A stretch of DNA of 37,707 nucleotides from Gracilariopsis chorda (GCA_003194525.1 NBIV01000407.1:1-37707), one strand, 5' to 3'; positions 1 through 10,460 are shown, numbered from the stretch's first letter. Translations and numbers: made by a program. Notes: generated by a model not told the origin, from the sequence alone.

Positions 1-2
1 GA

Positions 3-467
3 CCCTATCGGGTGGTTTCCGTCGCCGACGACACAGTCGTACTGGACATCGATAACCAGTTCGAACGCGTCTCACGCGACCGCGTAGCCCACGCGCCTGC
101 GCCCCCTGAGGGCTCATCACCGCTCGTGACAATCCCGGAGGATGACCTCGTAACTCGGCCAACGGATAATCTGCTTCCGTCCCGCCCACCCGTCTTACCG
201 CACCCGAAACGGGGACTCTCGGATCTTCCGATTGCCGATCAACCGGTTGAGCGCGCCGCGCGTATCGTGAAACGCACGCTTGACCCCAAACGCCTAACCG
301 TTACTCCGCCCGCGGAGGTCCTTCAGCCTGAACCCACCGCCCTCTCACCTAAGGAGGGGAGGGACGGGAATCGATCGCGCCATCGCGGAAGGAAGCTCCG
401 GCGTCGGACGGTGTCCCGTTTCATACGGCATCGTCGGATAAGCACCCCCGGAGCAGGGAGGAGTTGA
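3..467 (+). pseudogene. Integrase C-terminal part with GPY/F-type motif, partial
   Basis: The frame opens at the window edge with P-Y-R-V-V-S-V-A-D-D, which fits the GPY/F module at the end of gypsy integrases; the preceding partial codon could encode the G. A proline-rich, basic tail follows and ends at a stop near 467. The catalytic core is outside the window. In chromoviruses this module precedes a chromodomain, and a chromodomain is found about 730 bp downstream, but the sequence between has stops in every frame, so the polyprotein is broken. Confidence 0.7.
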
Positions 468-1196
468 ACGCATCGCGAAGCGAGAAGGCCGTCTCCGCGG
501 ACCCGGATGCACTCCTGTCGAGCGAGTCGCTGGGTAGCGAAGGAGGAAGTAGTGAACCGGACTCGGTGTGGTCACTAATGTGGCGAATGATATCTCCGAG
601 CACGGAGCACATACAACCTCGGTCATAACCAGTTTCGTGGTGAGCTGAAAAGTAACCGCGGACACGGAGAGTGTGGTTGACACTGCGTGCGTTACCGCAG
701 AGCCCCACAAATGGACACTGTCACGCCACTGTCACGCGGACGAAGCCCGAAATTCCAAACCGTGGAAAGGTGTACACGTACATACCGCCGGCCAGCGTCA
801 GGAGTACAGTCAAGACCCGCGTCGTGGAAAGACCGCGCGCGACACTTGCCGCCAGCGGCCAGCCAATCACAGTGTGTGATGCATGGCAATCCGCCTCCTG
901 GCGTCGGAACCGTAGTGAACCGCCTCCCTCACCGTGAACGGTCAAACTCACCAGAGTTGCACGGGTCGCGTGGGAGAAGAGCTCGCGAGCTGCGAGTCAA
1001 TAGGGGAATCCGGTTATAACGGAAGGCCCCCCCCCCCCCCCCACAAGGAGAGGATTAGGAAGCGGAAAGACCGCAATGCGGTATCAAGTCCCAGCACTCG
1101 CAGCGTCGAGGAAAGCTGACTTTGCCCGCAGGGTCGCGCCAATTTCAGGCAAGTCCCCTCACAGGGTTCTCCCCTTAAGCCCTGCCATGACGTGTC

Positions 1197-1420
1197 AGGA
1201 GCCGGCTACGTACGACAAGGAGTTTGTCGTTGACCACATCGTGGATCATGTTCTGGACTCCAAAGGAGTGTGGTTTTACCAAATCCGATGGTACGGATAC
1301 CCCCCCGGAAGAGGACACATGGGAGCCCATTCAGCACCTTCCTCGTTCCAAGGTGATAACCTACCACCGCCGGACGCGGTTCCCACTCCCATCCACTTTG
1401 GACATGGCCCAGGTTGGGTA
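1197..1420 (+). pseudogene. Chromodomain of the chromovirus, frameshifted
   Basis: Two adjoining frames together give a recognisable chromodomain. The first (to about 1300) has EFVVDHIVDH, then WFYQIRWYGY, matching the V-E-x-I-L-x and Y-L-V-K-W-x-G-Y strands. The second (from about 1300) continues with PEEDTWEP and a short helix, matching the family's D-T-W-E-P motif. The join falls on a run of seven C at 1300-1306, so a homopolymer length change explains the break. In functional elements the domain directs integration to modified histone marks. Another homopolymer (C16, 1027-1042) lies upstream. Confidence 0.75.
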
Positions 1421-1563
1421 GGACGATACACTGCACTATGCAGAAGATTCCGAAGACAGAAGAGAAGTCTCCGAAGAGAAGAGGACACAGGAAGAGATCT
1501 GGCTACAGAAGGTTACACGAATTAATGGACTGGATAGGGAAACCAATGGTCATTGGACGTCAC

Positions 1564-1618
1564 ACCGCCTAGCGGTCCGACCGAAGTAACGGTTTAATGA
1601 AGAATACCGCCTAGCGGT
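1564..1618. repeat. Duplicated 13-nt perfect hairpin
   Basis: ACCGC-CTA-GCGGT occurs at 1564-1576 and again at 1606-1618, each followed by CC. Each unit is a perfect 5-bp stem with a 3-nt loop. The stretch lies in the non-coding part of the chromovirus between chromodomain and antisense ORF. Confidence 0.8.
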
Positions 1619-1758
1619 CCAGCATGAAGATGCTATGAAGAAGAAAAAGAAGAGTCCGGACATACGGATATAGAAGAAGGAAGTCGTTTACCCACAAGCT
1701 ATGGAGCGTTAAGCGCTAACCTATATCAGGTGTGTGGGCCACGGTCCAGGATCCTGAC

Positions 1759-3657
1759 TTAGGATGAGCCGCTCGTTGGCAGTTGGTAGTTCGCAGACGC
1801 GAAAGCCAATAACTCGCTCACGCTGGTGAGATTGGAAGGCGCAACCACTCCAATGGACTGGAGGTGAGCCCTGAGGGCAACGGCCTGAGGGTCCACGGGG
1901 ACCGGAGATGCGGTAGACGGAGAAGCAGCCGCACTGGCGGCCATATTCCAGCCATCTGGAGCAGCCACATGCTGGCCGGATCCGTCGAGATCGTTGACCA
2001 TCGCCGTTACCGGGGCTACGGCCTCCTCCACCTCATCGGGGTCGTCATCCACCATTGGATCATCCTCGTAGGAACCGTGCCAGTCATCTGAAAACATGAA
2101 CCCAACCGGGTGGCCTCGCGGAACGGAGCGTGGTACATCGCGTAACGCTAGCGCGTGAGCCCGTGAAGTCACGGATACCTCCCAAGGGTCATAGAAGACG
2201 AAGTTGCCAGCGTTTGGATTTCTCCGGCCTGGAGAGCGATCATGCCTGGAAGGCTCACCGTCAGGGACGTTGGAGACTGGGACTGTATCCCAGTTAACCA
2301 TATCGATGGTGTTCAGAAGGCACTGAAGCTCATCCACATTGGCTTCGGATCCCAGAGGGATATAGAGATCCAATCGGCGGATAACCTGGCGTAGGTGAGG
2401 AGGAATGTACCACAGACGGTTCTTGTCGTACACCTCCCAGAGGAGAAATGCGGCAACGCGAGCAGCCCATTCGGCGAGGAAGAGAGTCCAGTAACCGGAA
2501 TCCGGATTGTTGATTAATCGTGAACCGATGTAGCTGAGGCACGGAGGCATCTCCGCAAAGCATCCCTCGGGACTTCGAACCTGCTCCACCAAGGGGGAAG
2601 AGGTGCATACCGGCCGCGCATCGCGGATGGACGGAGCCTCTCGACCTCGAGATTTTGGTATGGTACCAGGAACCCGAAGCGGGAGCGCGCCTTTCGCTCA
2701 AACCGGAGTCGGTCGAAGAAGGATCCGCGATGATTCGGACGACGAAGATATCGGAACTCTGCACGCAGAATTGGGCGCCTCCAGAGGAGCATCCCGGCTT
2801 CTATTGGAGTGGACCGGAACGGTGTAGATGGCTGGTAGGCAGCAAGGTTCTCGCAGTATGAGACTTCACCGTAGGTACGGTACCGCGAGAGGTCAAAGCT
2901 GTATTCCGTTGGTATCAGCTCATCCGGATAACTCGCGCGGGCGAGACGGTCGTAGGCGACCTTGGCCATCCCGGTACGGGCTTCATTCAGCGTCTCGAAA
3001 CCATATCTGGTGCGCTTCCGTGCGAGGAACTGTGGCTCTACCGCGATACGCGTCCTCCAGTCGAAGGAGTCGACCATATCCCGGCCTAGTCCCCCTGGGA
3101 GCTCGCCTCCTCCACATAGGAGTCGCTGAGGTCCGAGTCGGAAACCCATGTGGGGTGGAACCAGGGCGCACGCGAAAAGAGGAGAGCGTCTTCCCGGGGA
3201 TTGCGGGCCCAAAGTGTCGATGGTGACACCCAGCCGGCGGCGGTCGCAGTGATCGGTATCGCTTGAGCGGAATTCCAGGCGGCGATACTCGCGGCATCCG
3301 AGGCATCCAAGGTTGGAACATGAGACGATCCTCCAGGCAGAGGCAAGGAGAGGAACCCAGAGGTTGGGTGACGAACCCACGACCCCGGCGTCGCGAAGGA
3401 AGGTTGTCCGCTCGCGGAAGTCCCTGCGGGGCGCTCGCAGGCGGGTTGTTCGAAAACGGAGTGTTGGTCATAGTAGAGAGGGGCGCAGAGTCTGTTGAAG
3501 AAGGTACCGAGGGTTGATCAGTTGTAACCGTGTTGGTACGGGGGACCGGTATCTCGGCGATTCCCTTCTCGGGACTATTTATACCCTCGCGCCTCATCTC
3601 CTCACGCCTATACTCACGTTCGTTTTCGGCCCTTAAGGAGGGGGATGTGTAGTGCAA
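1759..3657 (-). pseudogene. Antisense ORF region between pol and 3' LTR, broken
   Basis: On the strand opposite to gag-pol, three overlapping open stretches together look like one ancestral protein of roughly 600 residues interrupted by frameshifts: about 3657-3300, 3346-3086, about 3085-2760, and 2592-1759. The best preserved part (2592-1759, 277 residues) has an aromatic-rich helical stretch around residues 30-90 (for example WTLFLAEWAARVAAFLLWEV), an acidic patch near 175-190 (DDPMVDDDPDEVEEA) and an Ala/Pro-rich tail. The 5' end of the reading region touches the LTR boundary, so an antisense promoter in the LTR is possible. I recognise no family. Antisense ORFs in this position are known from some plant gypsy elements; that this one is ever expressed is inference. 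Confidence 0.45.
3635..3645 (+). other. Polypurine tract
   Basis: AAGGAGGGGGA directly precedes the TG start of the LTR, the usual place of the plus-strand primer in LTR retrotransposons. It identifies the following LTR as the 3' LTR. Confidence 0.75.
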
Positions 3658-4560
3658 TACATTCCCGCGTACGGGCGATGGTGAAACTCATATCTGAGGT
3701 GTACTCGGTGCGAGCGATGAAGCGGGATGCATGAATTTTAGCCCCCGTTTACCGGGCTAATTAGCGGTCGGGTTACCCAGGGTGGTTTTGGGAACATTCA
3801 TATTTTGTGGTACTTGCCTGGCAAGGGTGGTGGACACGTGGCTACAGCCCCAGCCAGGAGGCCCAAAACGGCTACTTATTTTAGTATAGTTTAGGGGTTA
3901 ATTTTACTTAGGCTAGTGCACTACCTACTGTACTGCACTGAGCTAGTACTTGAGCGTCGGCCGCACGGCGGCGAGCTCACCAAGAAAAGTAACAAGAGTT
4001 CGGCTCTGACTCTATTCGCCATGCGAAGTGTCTAACTCCTCGCGGAGGTACACCGCTTGCCCGATAGTTTCACCCGACTCGCACCACCGAGGAGACCGTG
4101 CTCGTCGTACCCAGTGGGTTGTGACCACTCGTGGTATTCGTTGTTGTCGTGTGACCGCCCGTACAGGCCCTATCTCCGCCCCAGTTTTGGGTATTGATAT
4201 TACCGACGTGTGTCGTGAGACCGTGAGACCATCCTTTCCCCTCATATCCCCTAACCGCCGCGCGGTGCGTGTTGGTGTGTGTGTATCGGCACCCCCCTCC
4301 GGGGTCTGTTCCCGCTTTCCGCACGGCCCCGTCGGGTGGTCCCTTTCCCTCTTTTGTTCCACTGTTCGCAGGCTACTTCCGGACCAGCCGTGGTTCCGAC
4401 CCGTTCTAACCCCTAAACCTCCGAGGTACATCCAGGCTCCCGACGGAGTTACACCCGTCATACGGGACACGGAGGGCTCTACCCAGCTGGGCCTACCTCT
4501 CCAAGAGAGCAAGGCTTCGAGCTGCCTTGGGTGCCTTTCCCACACCGGGATTGCACCACA
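3646..4560 (+). repeat. LTR copy A (3' LTR of the left chromovirus)
   Basis: The LTR begins at 3646 or 3648 (TGTAGTGCAA) and ends at 4560 (TTGCACCACA); the ends are inverted repeats with one mismatch. Its 3' module (about 4445-4560) is shared with LTR copies B, C and D, including a GGAGGGCTCT block and the terminal TTGCAC. Hairpins include CCCG-CGTA-CGGG near the left end, GCCGC-ACG-GCGGC (3960-3972), CCCGT-CAT-ACGGG (4454-4466), the palindrome CCCAGCTGGG (4482-4491) and CTCTC-CAA-GAGAG (4497-4509). Long open frames on both strands here (4028-4588 plus, 4545-4012 minus) are not supported as genes. Confidence 0.8.
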
Positions 4561-5697
4561 CTTAGATGTTGGTCGATTGTTGAGGTGAGTTCAGACCGAA
4601 TTACGAAGCTCAGAACCTCTTTTTATAGTGTTTAGAGGCACTACAAACGAACCAAATACGCATTTCTACTTGCTAGTTACTCATGTGTGCGTCTAGGTTA
4701 CTCCATTGGCTTCTAGCGACCTTTGGAGCTGCACACTAACCAATAATAAAGCGACAATTTGCGCCAGCATCACTAAAATACTGTAGTCTTTGCTGGGCCA
4801 ACAAAGCGTGCAATGTGCTAGACACTACTGGAACATTTTACACGTGTGTTCCAGCAATGTCTGGCACATTCCGCAACATTCGCGACCGACAAGGAGCATA
4901 TTTTTGAACAGGTTCAGATATCCGAACCAAATCCTGCCGTTTGTGTCAAACAAACATTACAGTAGAAACAGCAGCATTTAAGAGAGATGAAGACGACAAA
5001 TGACATAAAGAGAAGGAATCAGTGCACTTCACACACAAGTTTGCTTTGGAAATCTGATCCTGTTCAGAGAAAGTAATGCCAAACATTGTTCTCGTGTCTG
5101 GCATTAAATTGCCCACAGATTTGTCATTTGGCGCCAAACCACTAAACATCTTGCTCCGAAGCATACAATATTCATCCCTCATAACTTCTTTTATTTTATT
5201 TTGATGTTAGAATACATATACGCTGTAAATTTTATAATCTCGTAAAACACAGCCATAAAATTCCGAAAAACATACGCAGATGAAATAAAATTTCTTCATA
5301 CCGTCGAGCCCAAAAACCGTTCAAGAAAGGCCTAAGGTTCTCAAAGCAAGAAGACTAGGCGATTGTTGCTGGGGGCTAAATCGAAATGTCTAAATATGCG
5401 GTTTTTTAACCAACTTTTTATCTGATTGTACGATTCGTCCTTTCCCGAGACGAGGCAAAGCTCTGCAGTGGGCGACTCCGAAAAAAACAAAATGTGTACA
5501 GACACATATTACTCAGTTTTTGTTCCTTTGCGTAATGTGCATACCAATCATGTGCGAAAAACACAAAGACACATTCCTTCATCTCCAAGGCACAAAGCAC
5601 CATGGTTGCACCATCTACGTAATCAGGCCGTAGTCGTCTTCACTCACTTTAGACACAGACTGAGATTGAAACCAACTTCAAAAGCTTTGTTTTCAAG
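4561..5697. other. Non-coding, AT-rich, with imperfect inverted repeats
   Basis: I see no gene here. The left part of the Harbinger-type transposon probably lies within it, but I could not define terminal repeats. An imperfect inverted repeat spans about 4817-4873 (TGGAACA facing TGTTCCA, with TAGACA/TGTCTGG on the outside). The motif TGTCTGGCA recurs near 5084 opposite AATGCCA, making a second, smaller hairpin. Confidence 0.4.
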
Positions 5698-6855
5698 ATG
5701 ATGCCTTTCCTGATGTTATTACACCAACAAGGCTGCATAACCAAAACCGGAATGCACTTTCGAAAACTCATAACGCTAAATGCTCGACGCCGTCGTGACC
5801 GACGCATTACTCGTAAGTCATTACAACACTCTTCATGTTCTGCGTTCAATATATTGTACGTATCAAGATGCGACCAATCGCTAATAACGTTTTGTGGCTT
5901 TGACCACAAAACATTTTTGTATCTTTTTTCATCTTTCCAGCCTGTTTACGAGAGCTACACGCCTTATAGCAGAGATGAAAACATTCGGGTTATTAGATCA
6001 AGAGCAAAATTGCGTGTTCGCCCTCGTTCTCTCAATGCTACCCAATGTTTAGCTCTAACTCTATCATGGTATCGCACCAGGGGATCAAATATGATTCTGT
6101 GCATGATATTTGGAATAACTTCCTCTGTGTGCTCAATTTTTTTACGGTTTGGAAGAAGAATTCTTCTAAGAGCCTTGCGAAAAGATAATAATGCGAAGAT
6201 ACGCATGCCGACGGCTTTGGAGGTTGCTCAATACAGGAATGCGATTCAAGAGAAGTATTCGCTTCTTGACGATGTCTATGCCATGGCAGATGGTCTGAAG
6301 CTTTATTTGCAGCAAAGCGGCCATGCAGTCATACAAAATATGTTCTACAATGGGTGGACCCACGATTACTATGTAGGAAATGTTTTTGTCTTTGTTCCTG
6401 CTGGAGTGGTCATTGCCGCAGCTTTTAATGCACCCGGATCTATGCATGACTCCATCATCGCAGAATGGGGTAAGATATATGAAAAACTTGAACGGGTGTA
6501 CAACGATTGTGGTGCTACATGTTTTTTCGATTCAGCATTCAGTAAAGGTCACTATCCATTTCTGGTAAAGTCTGCGCAGCTGCTGCCGATGGCAAACAGC
6601 AGAACTGAGTTATTGAAGTCACGCCAGGCGACATCTGTAAGACAAGCTTCAGAGTGGGGCATGAGGGTTTTTCACGGATCATTTCCTTGTTTAAACGAGC
6701 GTTTTGTTTACGAAGAACGGGGAGAGCGAAAACTGATTCTCAACTTAGTCGTTCGACTCTTCAATGCTCGCACACGTCTTGTCGGCATCAACCAAATACT
6801 GCACACGTTTATGCGATTCTTGAGTGTTGAGGCCAACTCCATTTTACAACGTTAA
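5698..6855 (+). CDS. PIF/Harbinger-type transposase (DDE_Tnp_4-like)
   Basis: An uninterrupted 385-residue frame starting at ATG 5698 (a second ATG follows at once). The C-terminal half is a DDE nuclease of the Harbinger type: MADGLKLYLQQSG carries the first Asp in the usual D-G context, FNAPGSMHDS is the signature A-x-G-S-x-H-D-S with the second Asp, and a third acidic position would lie beyond DSAFSK. The N-terminal part (residues about 20-110) is basic, with RRRRDRR, and may contain the DNA-binding segment. The protein would cut and paste its own element in the nucleus. The gene downstream on the other strand (6934-7643) is the typical partner protein of such elements. The lack of stops suggests a fairly recent arrival, but the start is uncertain and terminal repeats were not found. 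Confidence 0.75.
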   Translation: MMPFLMLLHQQGCITKTGMHFRKLITLNARRRRDRRITRKSLQHSSCSAFNILYVSRCDQSLITFCGFDHKTFLYLFSSFQPVYESYTPYSRDENIRVIRSRAKLRVRPRSLNATQCLALTLSWYRTRGSNMILCMIFGITSSVCSIFLRFGRRILLRALRKDNNAKIRMPTALEVAQYRNAIQEKYSLLDDVYAMADGLKLYLQQSGHAVIQNMFYNGWTHDYYVGNVFVFVPAGVVIAAAFNAPGSMHDSIIAEWGKIYEKLERVYNDCGATCFFDSAFSKGHYPFLVKSAQLLPMANSRTELLKSRQATSVRQASEWGMRVFHGSFPCLNERFVYEERGERKLILNLVVRLFNARTRLVGINQILHTFMRFLSVEANSILQR

Positions 6856-6933
6856 CTAGTGCGGGAGACTTTACGTATCTTTGTTAGCATTCGTATGGCC
6901 TTTGGCTATAAACATCATAAATATTTGCATGAA

Positions 6934-7643
6934 TTACTCTCGATTTCGACTGTCCTCGTCACGTTTCCTGCCAGCTTCATCCCTCTCTTCCTGACGAGCT
7001 TTTTGTTCCTCTTCAAGCTGTTCTTTACGTAGATTCGCCTCTACCATACTTCGCGCCCTGTCCTCCTCCCTTTCTATTTGCAAACGTTCCCTTTCGGCCA
7101 TTCGAAACTCTCTGTCCTGCAACGATGCTTTGAATAGTTCCATGATGTCGGCCTCTTCTCTGACATGCCGCTTTGGTCGTTTGTGAACAATGGGAATGAA
7201 AGGAATCGTACTGCTTGGTGTGTCCGATCCTACAATGGGTACTGCATCTATTTCTCCAGTGGGAAGAAATTCATGATCCTCAGGTACAATTTCTTCAGTA
7301 TGCTGTCTTTCCTCATCTCCAGAAAACACCCCTTCTACACCGCTATCATCATCGTCCCCCAAATCAACTCGCTCTGTCATATCCCTCCTAATTCTTTTCG
7401 CTCGCAACACGGTCTCAAGAATTCTCGGGTCTCCAGTCGGAGCATTTCTACGGTACAGAGATGCAAATTTTCTGCTCAACGAATCGGTTGTACGATTTTC
7501 ATTTGGAAACTTGGCCTTGTGTAGGCCTGTTACAGCGTCCCACTCTTCGCCGCCAACCGGTAAATTTGTTTCAAGTGCGTCCAGCAAACTGTTAAGTTCA
7601 GGTTCTGTAAATGTAGCTCCTCTGCCAACCCCAGTGCTTCATT
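6934..7643 (-). pseudogene. Harbinger accessory protein (Myb/SANT-like, DUF6818-like)
   Basis: The frame reads GATFTEPELNSLLDALE, then VGGEEWDAVTG and RKFASLYRR, the pattern of the Myb/SANT-like domain in the second protein of Harbinger transposons. An acidic middle (DLGDDDDSG) and a highly charged C-terminal coiled coil of about 70 residues follow, ending at 6934. This partner usually binds the element's ends and carries the transposase into the nucleus. In this frame no ATG lies between an upstream TGA near 7643 and the domain. An overlapping frame running from 7808 to about 7640 could hold the original N terminus, which suggests a frameshift near 7640. Confidence 0.65.
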
Positions 7644-7946
7644 TTCTTGAAACATTTCCGCCCTGTTTTTTTTGAACAGTTTGTGGAGATGCAGTACTGT
7701 TTTTTCTTTGCTTTGGTTTGCAAACGGTTTTTCGTGGTGCACTGTTGCGTATACTTTCCGCATGAGAACCATTATCATGTTCAAACGATCTGCGTTCTTT
7801 CGTACCATCTTTGAAATAGTTAATGTTCCAATTCCCTATGCTGAGAGCTTCTCTTTTGGCTGCGTTTTTCTATGAGCATCTCGAAATAGCTTGCAAAGAT
7901 ATCAATACGTAGTCACCCACCTTCTACGACTGGATGGTAAAATGCA

Positions 7947-8770
7947 TCAAAGATTCTGCGCTTTGCTTAGCCTTATCGAGAGCGTGTGCGTAATGTGCGT
8001 CTTACAGTAGAGAACTAAGCCTGTCCTTGAATTTTTCAACTGCTTCGAGAGCCATTTCGTAGAGGAATGGATGAATTCAAGAGGGTTCTTAGGATTCCAG
8101 CCCAGATCCACTTCAAATGGTGACATTTCAAGGTCATCCGATTTTGCTAAGTTGTAAGCAAACTCAGTTGTACGAAGTAGCAAGTCCCAGTCATCTTGTT
8201 CGAAAGAACAAAAGAACTGGATATAGTCTTCGACCATACGGTTCATCAGTTCTGATGCTCCACCCGTTTGTGGATGCCGTGACGAAGACATTCGTAGATC
8301 GATTCCACAAAGCGTCATAAGCGTCTTCCAGAATAATTAAGTAAAACGAGAGTCGTGAAAAGAGATCAAAGCATCAGGAAGACCATGATTGGGAAAGATG
8401 TGCTTAAAAAAAGCATGGCAGCAGCGGGTGCATCATAGGTCTTATGCCAGGGTATAAAAAGGACTGGTCTAGAACGACGGTGAAATGCAGTCGTAGCCCC
8501 TTTCTTTCTCTTATAAGTGCACAATAAAATCTGTTGAAAGTACATCCCATCGGCGTTTAGGAACTCGTAAAGGCGTTGGGTCATTGAGGGCTTGACCTTG
8601 ATTATCTTTCTGTTGCTGACAGATCTGACATACTTCACAATACTTCTGGGCATCACGGGTCTTGTGTTGCCAGTGAAATCCGACAAGACGACAAAGCGAC
8701 TTGCTAGAACCGAGGTGACCTGCGGTTTTTGAATCATATGCCAGTTCTAGAACCTTTCTTCTAGCTTTTC
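7947..8770 (-). pseudogene. Integrase remnant of the minus-strand gypsy element
   Basis: From about 8750 leftwards the sequence encodes the HHCC zinc-binding domain (AGHLGSSKSL, HWQHK, then YCEVCQICQQQK). The DDE core follows in pieces: STDFIV with the first Asp, HKTYDAPAAAMLF, FPNHGLPDALIS, then SSRHPQTGGASELMNRMVED with the final Glu, and WDLLLRTTEFAYN near the end. Several stops and frameshifts separate these pieces; the last open frame is 8318-7947. Confidence 0.8.
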
Positions 8771-8792
8771 TTGGGATGTAAAGCTTATTCTT

Positions 8793-9430
8793 TTAAAGCA
8801 GCTTCCAATCATTACCCCGGAACTGGAGTAGTAATATCTCGATCTTCTTCCGTTTCTTTGGAGTACTCGGTAGGCTAACCTGTAGTGCAGACATGATAGG
8901 CCCAAAGAGCTGGTAGTCAGCGTACTTCATCACAAGATTTTCATCTACAGCAATGTCGAAAGCATCCATCTCCACATTTGCAACGGATATTGGGGGAATA
9001 CGAGAAAATGCATCCCCAGTACATGAACCCGTCCTGATTTAAGAGATACATCCCGAATATTGTAGGAGGCTAACAACTCCAGCCAACGTGCTTCACCGCG
9101 ATTCACCGTCTTATTCGAAAGGAAGTTTTTCAGCACCTGATTATGGGTGAATACGGCGTATGTAGGGTTGTTTCTGTAGCAATGAAACTGCTATAATGTG
9201 GTAATAAGTCGCAAAAGTTCTTCTTTGTTCGTTTTATATTTTCATTCTGCCTGTGTTAGCTTCTTGGACATATACACGACCATTATGGCGTAGTATTTTT
9301 CATCAAACTGAGAGAAGATAGACCCAACAGCAATATGTGCAACAACATGAACCCAGAATTCCTTTGACCAATCAAGAGGTCTGAGTATTGGTGCCGCGGT
9401 TAAATCAATTTTCAAGTCCGCGAATGCCAT
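8793..9430 (-). pseudogene. RNase H region of the minus-strand gypsy element
   Basis: Fragments at 9430-9242 (PILRPLDWSKEFWVHV, then YMSKKLTQAE) and 9136-8793 (HNQVLKNFLSN, RWLELLASYNI) match the gypsy RNase H start and its T-D-H-x-x-L, R-W-x-x-x-L end. The frame breaks between and within them. It lies directly downstream of the RT remnant. Confidence 0.75.
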
Positions 9431-9479
9431 TTCACAGCTCTCATTCCAATTCTTGATTCCTCTCAGCTTTTTTGTGAGG

Positions 9480-10460
9480 CTAGCTAGAGAGCGAAGCTGC
9501 CGGGCTTGAAAAGTCCTTCATAAATCTGCGGAAAAACTGATCAAGTCCTAGAAAGCTCCCCAGTTCCGTGAGAGATTGAGCAACGGGCCAGTTCTTTACA
9601 AATTTCACTTTGGATGAGTTGACACGCAACCGATTTTGTCCGACTACAAGCCCCAGGAATTTTTTCTCGGTTGCCATAAACGTACATTTCTTCGAAGATA
9701 CGTAAACCTTGTTATCACGCACGCGTTTAAGCACTAGTTTGATATGCGACAAGTGGACATCCTTGGCTCTGCTATAGATAAGCAGACCGTGTACATAGGC
9801 TGCAAGAAAGACGTCTATTTATTCATGCATGACACGGTTCATCAGTGTTTGAAAGGTAGCAGGTGCGTTACATAAACCCATGGGCAGCACCGAATACTCG
9901 AACTGGACGTACTTTGTGTTGAAGACTGTCTTCTCGATATTCTCAGGGTGCATACGTACTGGATGGAACCCTGTTTTGAGATCGAGCATGGAAAAGAATA
10001 TAGCATTTCCAAGGCAATCAAAAATTTCATCGCAGCGAGGAATTGGTGAGTTGTTTCGCTTTGTGATGCGGTTCAATGCTCGATAATCTACAACACCTCG
10101 CAATTTTCGTCCCAGTTCCTTCACAAAGAACAGCGGAGAGCCGTATGCAGATTTTCTTCGACGGATTTTGCCACTTCTCAAAAGTTTCTCTACATATTCT
10201 TTCGCAGCCACAAGCCCAGCTGGCGAAAGCTGGTACAACGGACGGTGGGAAGGCTTTGCCCCGTTCTCTGTAGTGATCCAGTGATCAATGTCTCTTTGTG
10301 TTTGACACACACTTCCCTTCACCATTACAAGGATGAGAGCACTGGTGCTATGGTAGTACGTCCCAATGTTAGCTATGGAACGATGTTGTTCTCTTTCCTG
10401 TCGACAATTCTCTTCGAATTGATGGCGTTTGTTCGAATTAATCTCAATCAAGCCTATCAC
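9480..10460 (-). pseudogene. Reverse transcriptase of the minus-strand gypsy element
   Basis: The frame from 10460 to 9819 contains the conserved RT blocks: HRPLYQLSP, YGSPLFFVKE, GVVDYRALNRITKRN, FFSMLDLKTGFHPVRM (first catalytic Asp in MLDL) and VLPMGLCNAPATFQTLMNRV. A stop follows, then the next frame (about 9810-9480) gives the continuation. There the Y-x-D-D catalytic box reads YVHGLLIYS, so both active-site aspartates are lost. The thumb segment (KKFLGLVV, LGSFLGL, FFRRFMKDF) follows. The enzyme cannot be active. Confidence 0.85.

Larger units (their letters stand above)
1..4560 (+). mobile_element. 3' part of a Ty3/gypsy chromovirus (hairpin-rich family)
   Basis: This is the right-hand end of an LTR retrotransposon whose left part lies outside the window. 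In order it shows the end of integrase with a GPY-type motif (3-467), a frameshifted chromodomain (about 1197-1420), a non-coding tract with a duplicated 13-nt hairpin (1564-1618), a long antisense reading region (1759-3657), a polypurine tract (3635-3645) and the 3' LTR (3646-4560). Integrase followed by a chromodomain is the hallmark of the chromovirus branch. Stops and frameshifts show this copy is dead. The whole stretch is dense in short perfect hairpins, as is the related element at 31502-37707. Confidence 0.85.
7947..10460 (-). mobile_element. Decayed Ty3/gypsy pol, second lineage
   Basis: A minus-strand gypsy pol with the usual order RT, RNase H, zinc-binding domain, integrase core, broken by stops and frameshifts. 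No LTRs were identified; the 3' end is probably cut off by the Harbinger-type element at 4561-7643. In the stretches I inspected the base composition is balanced and the short-hairpin density of the other gypsy family is absent, so it makes an internal contrast. Confidence 0.85.

Noticed and set aside
4012..4588. Long open frames on both strands (186 and 177 residues)
   Set aside because: They lie wholly in LTR A, have no motifs, and mirror each other, as expected in GC-rich, locally palindromic sequence.
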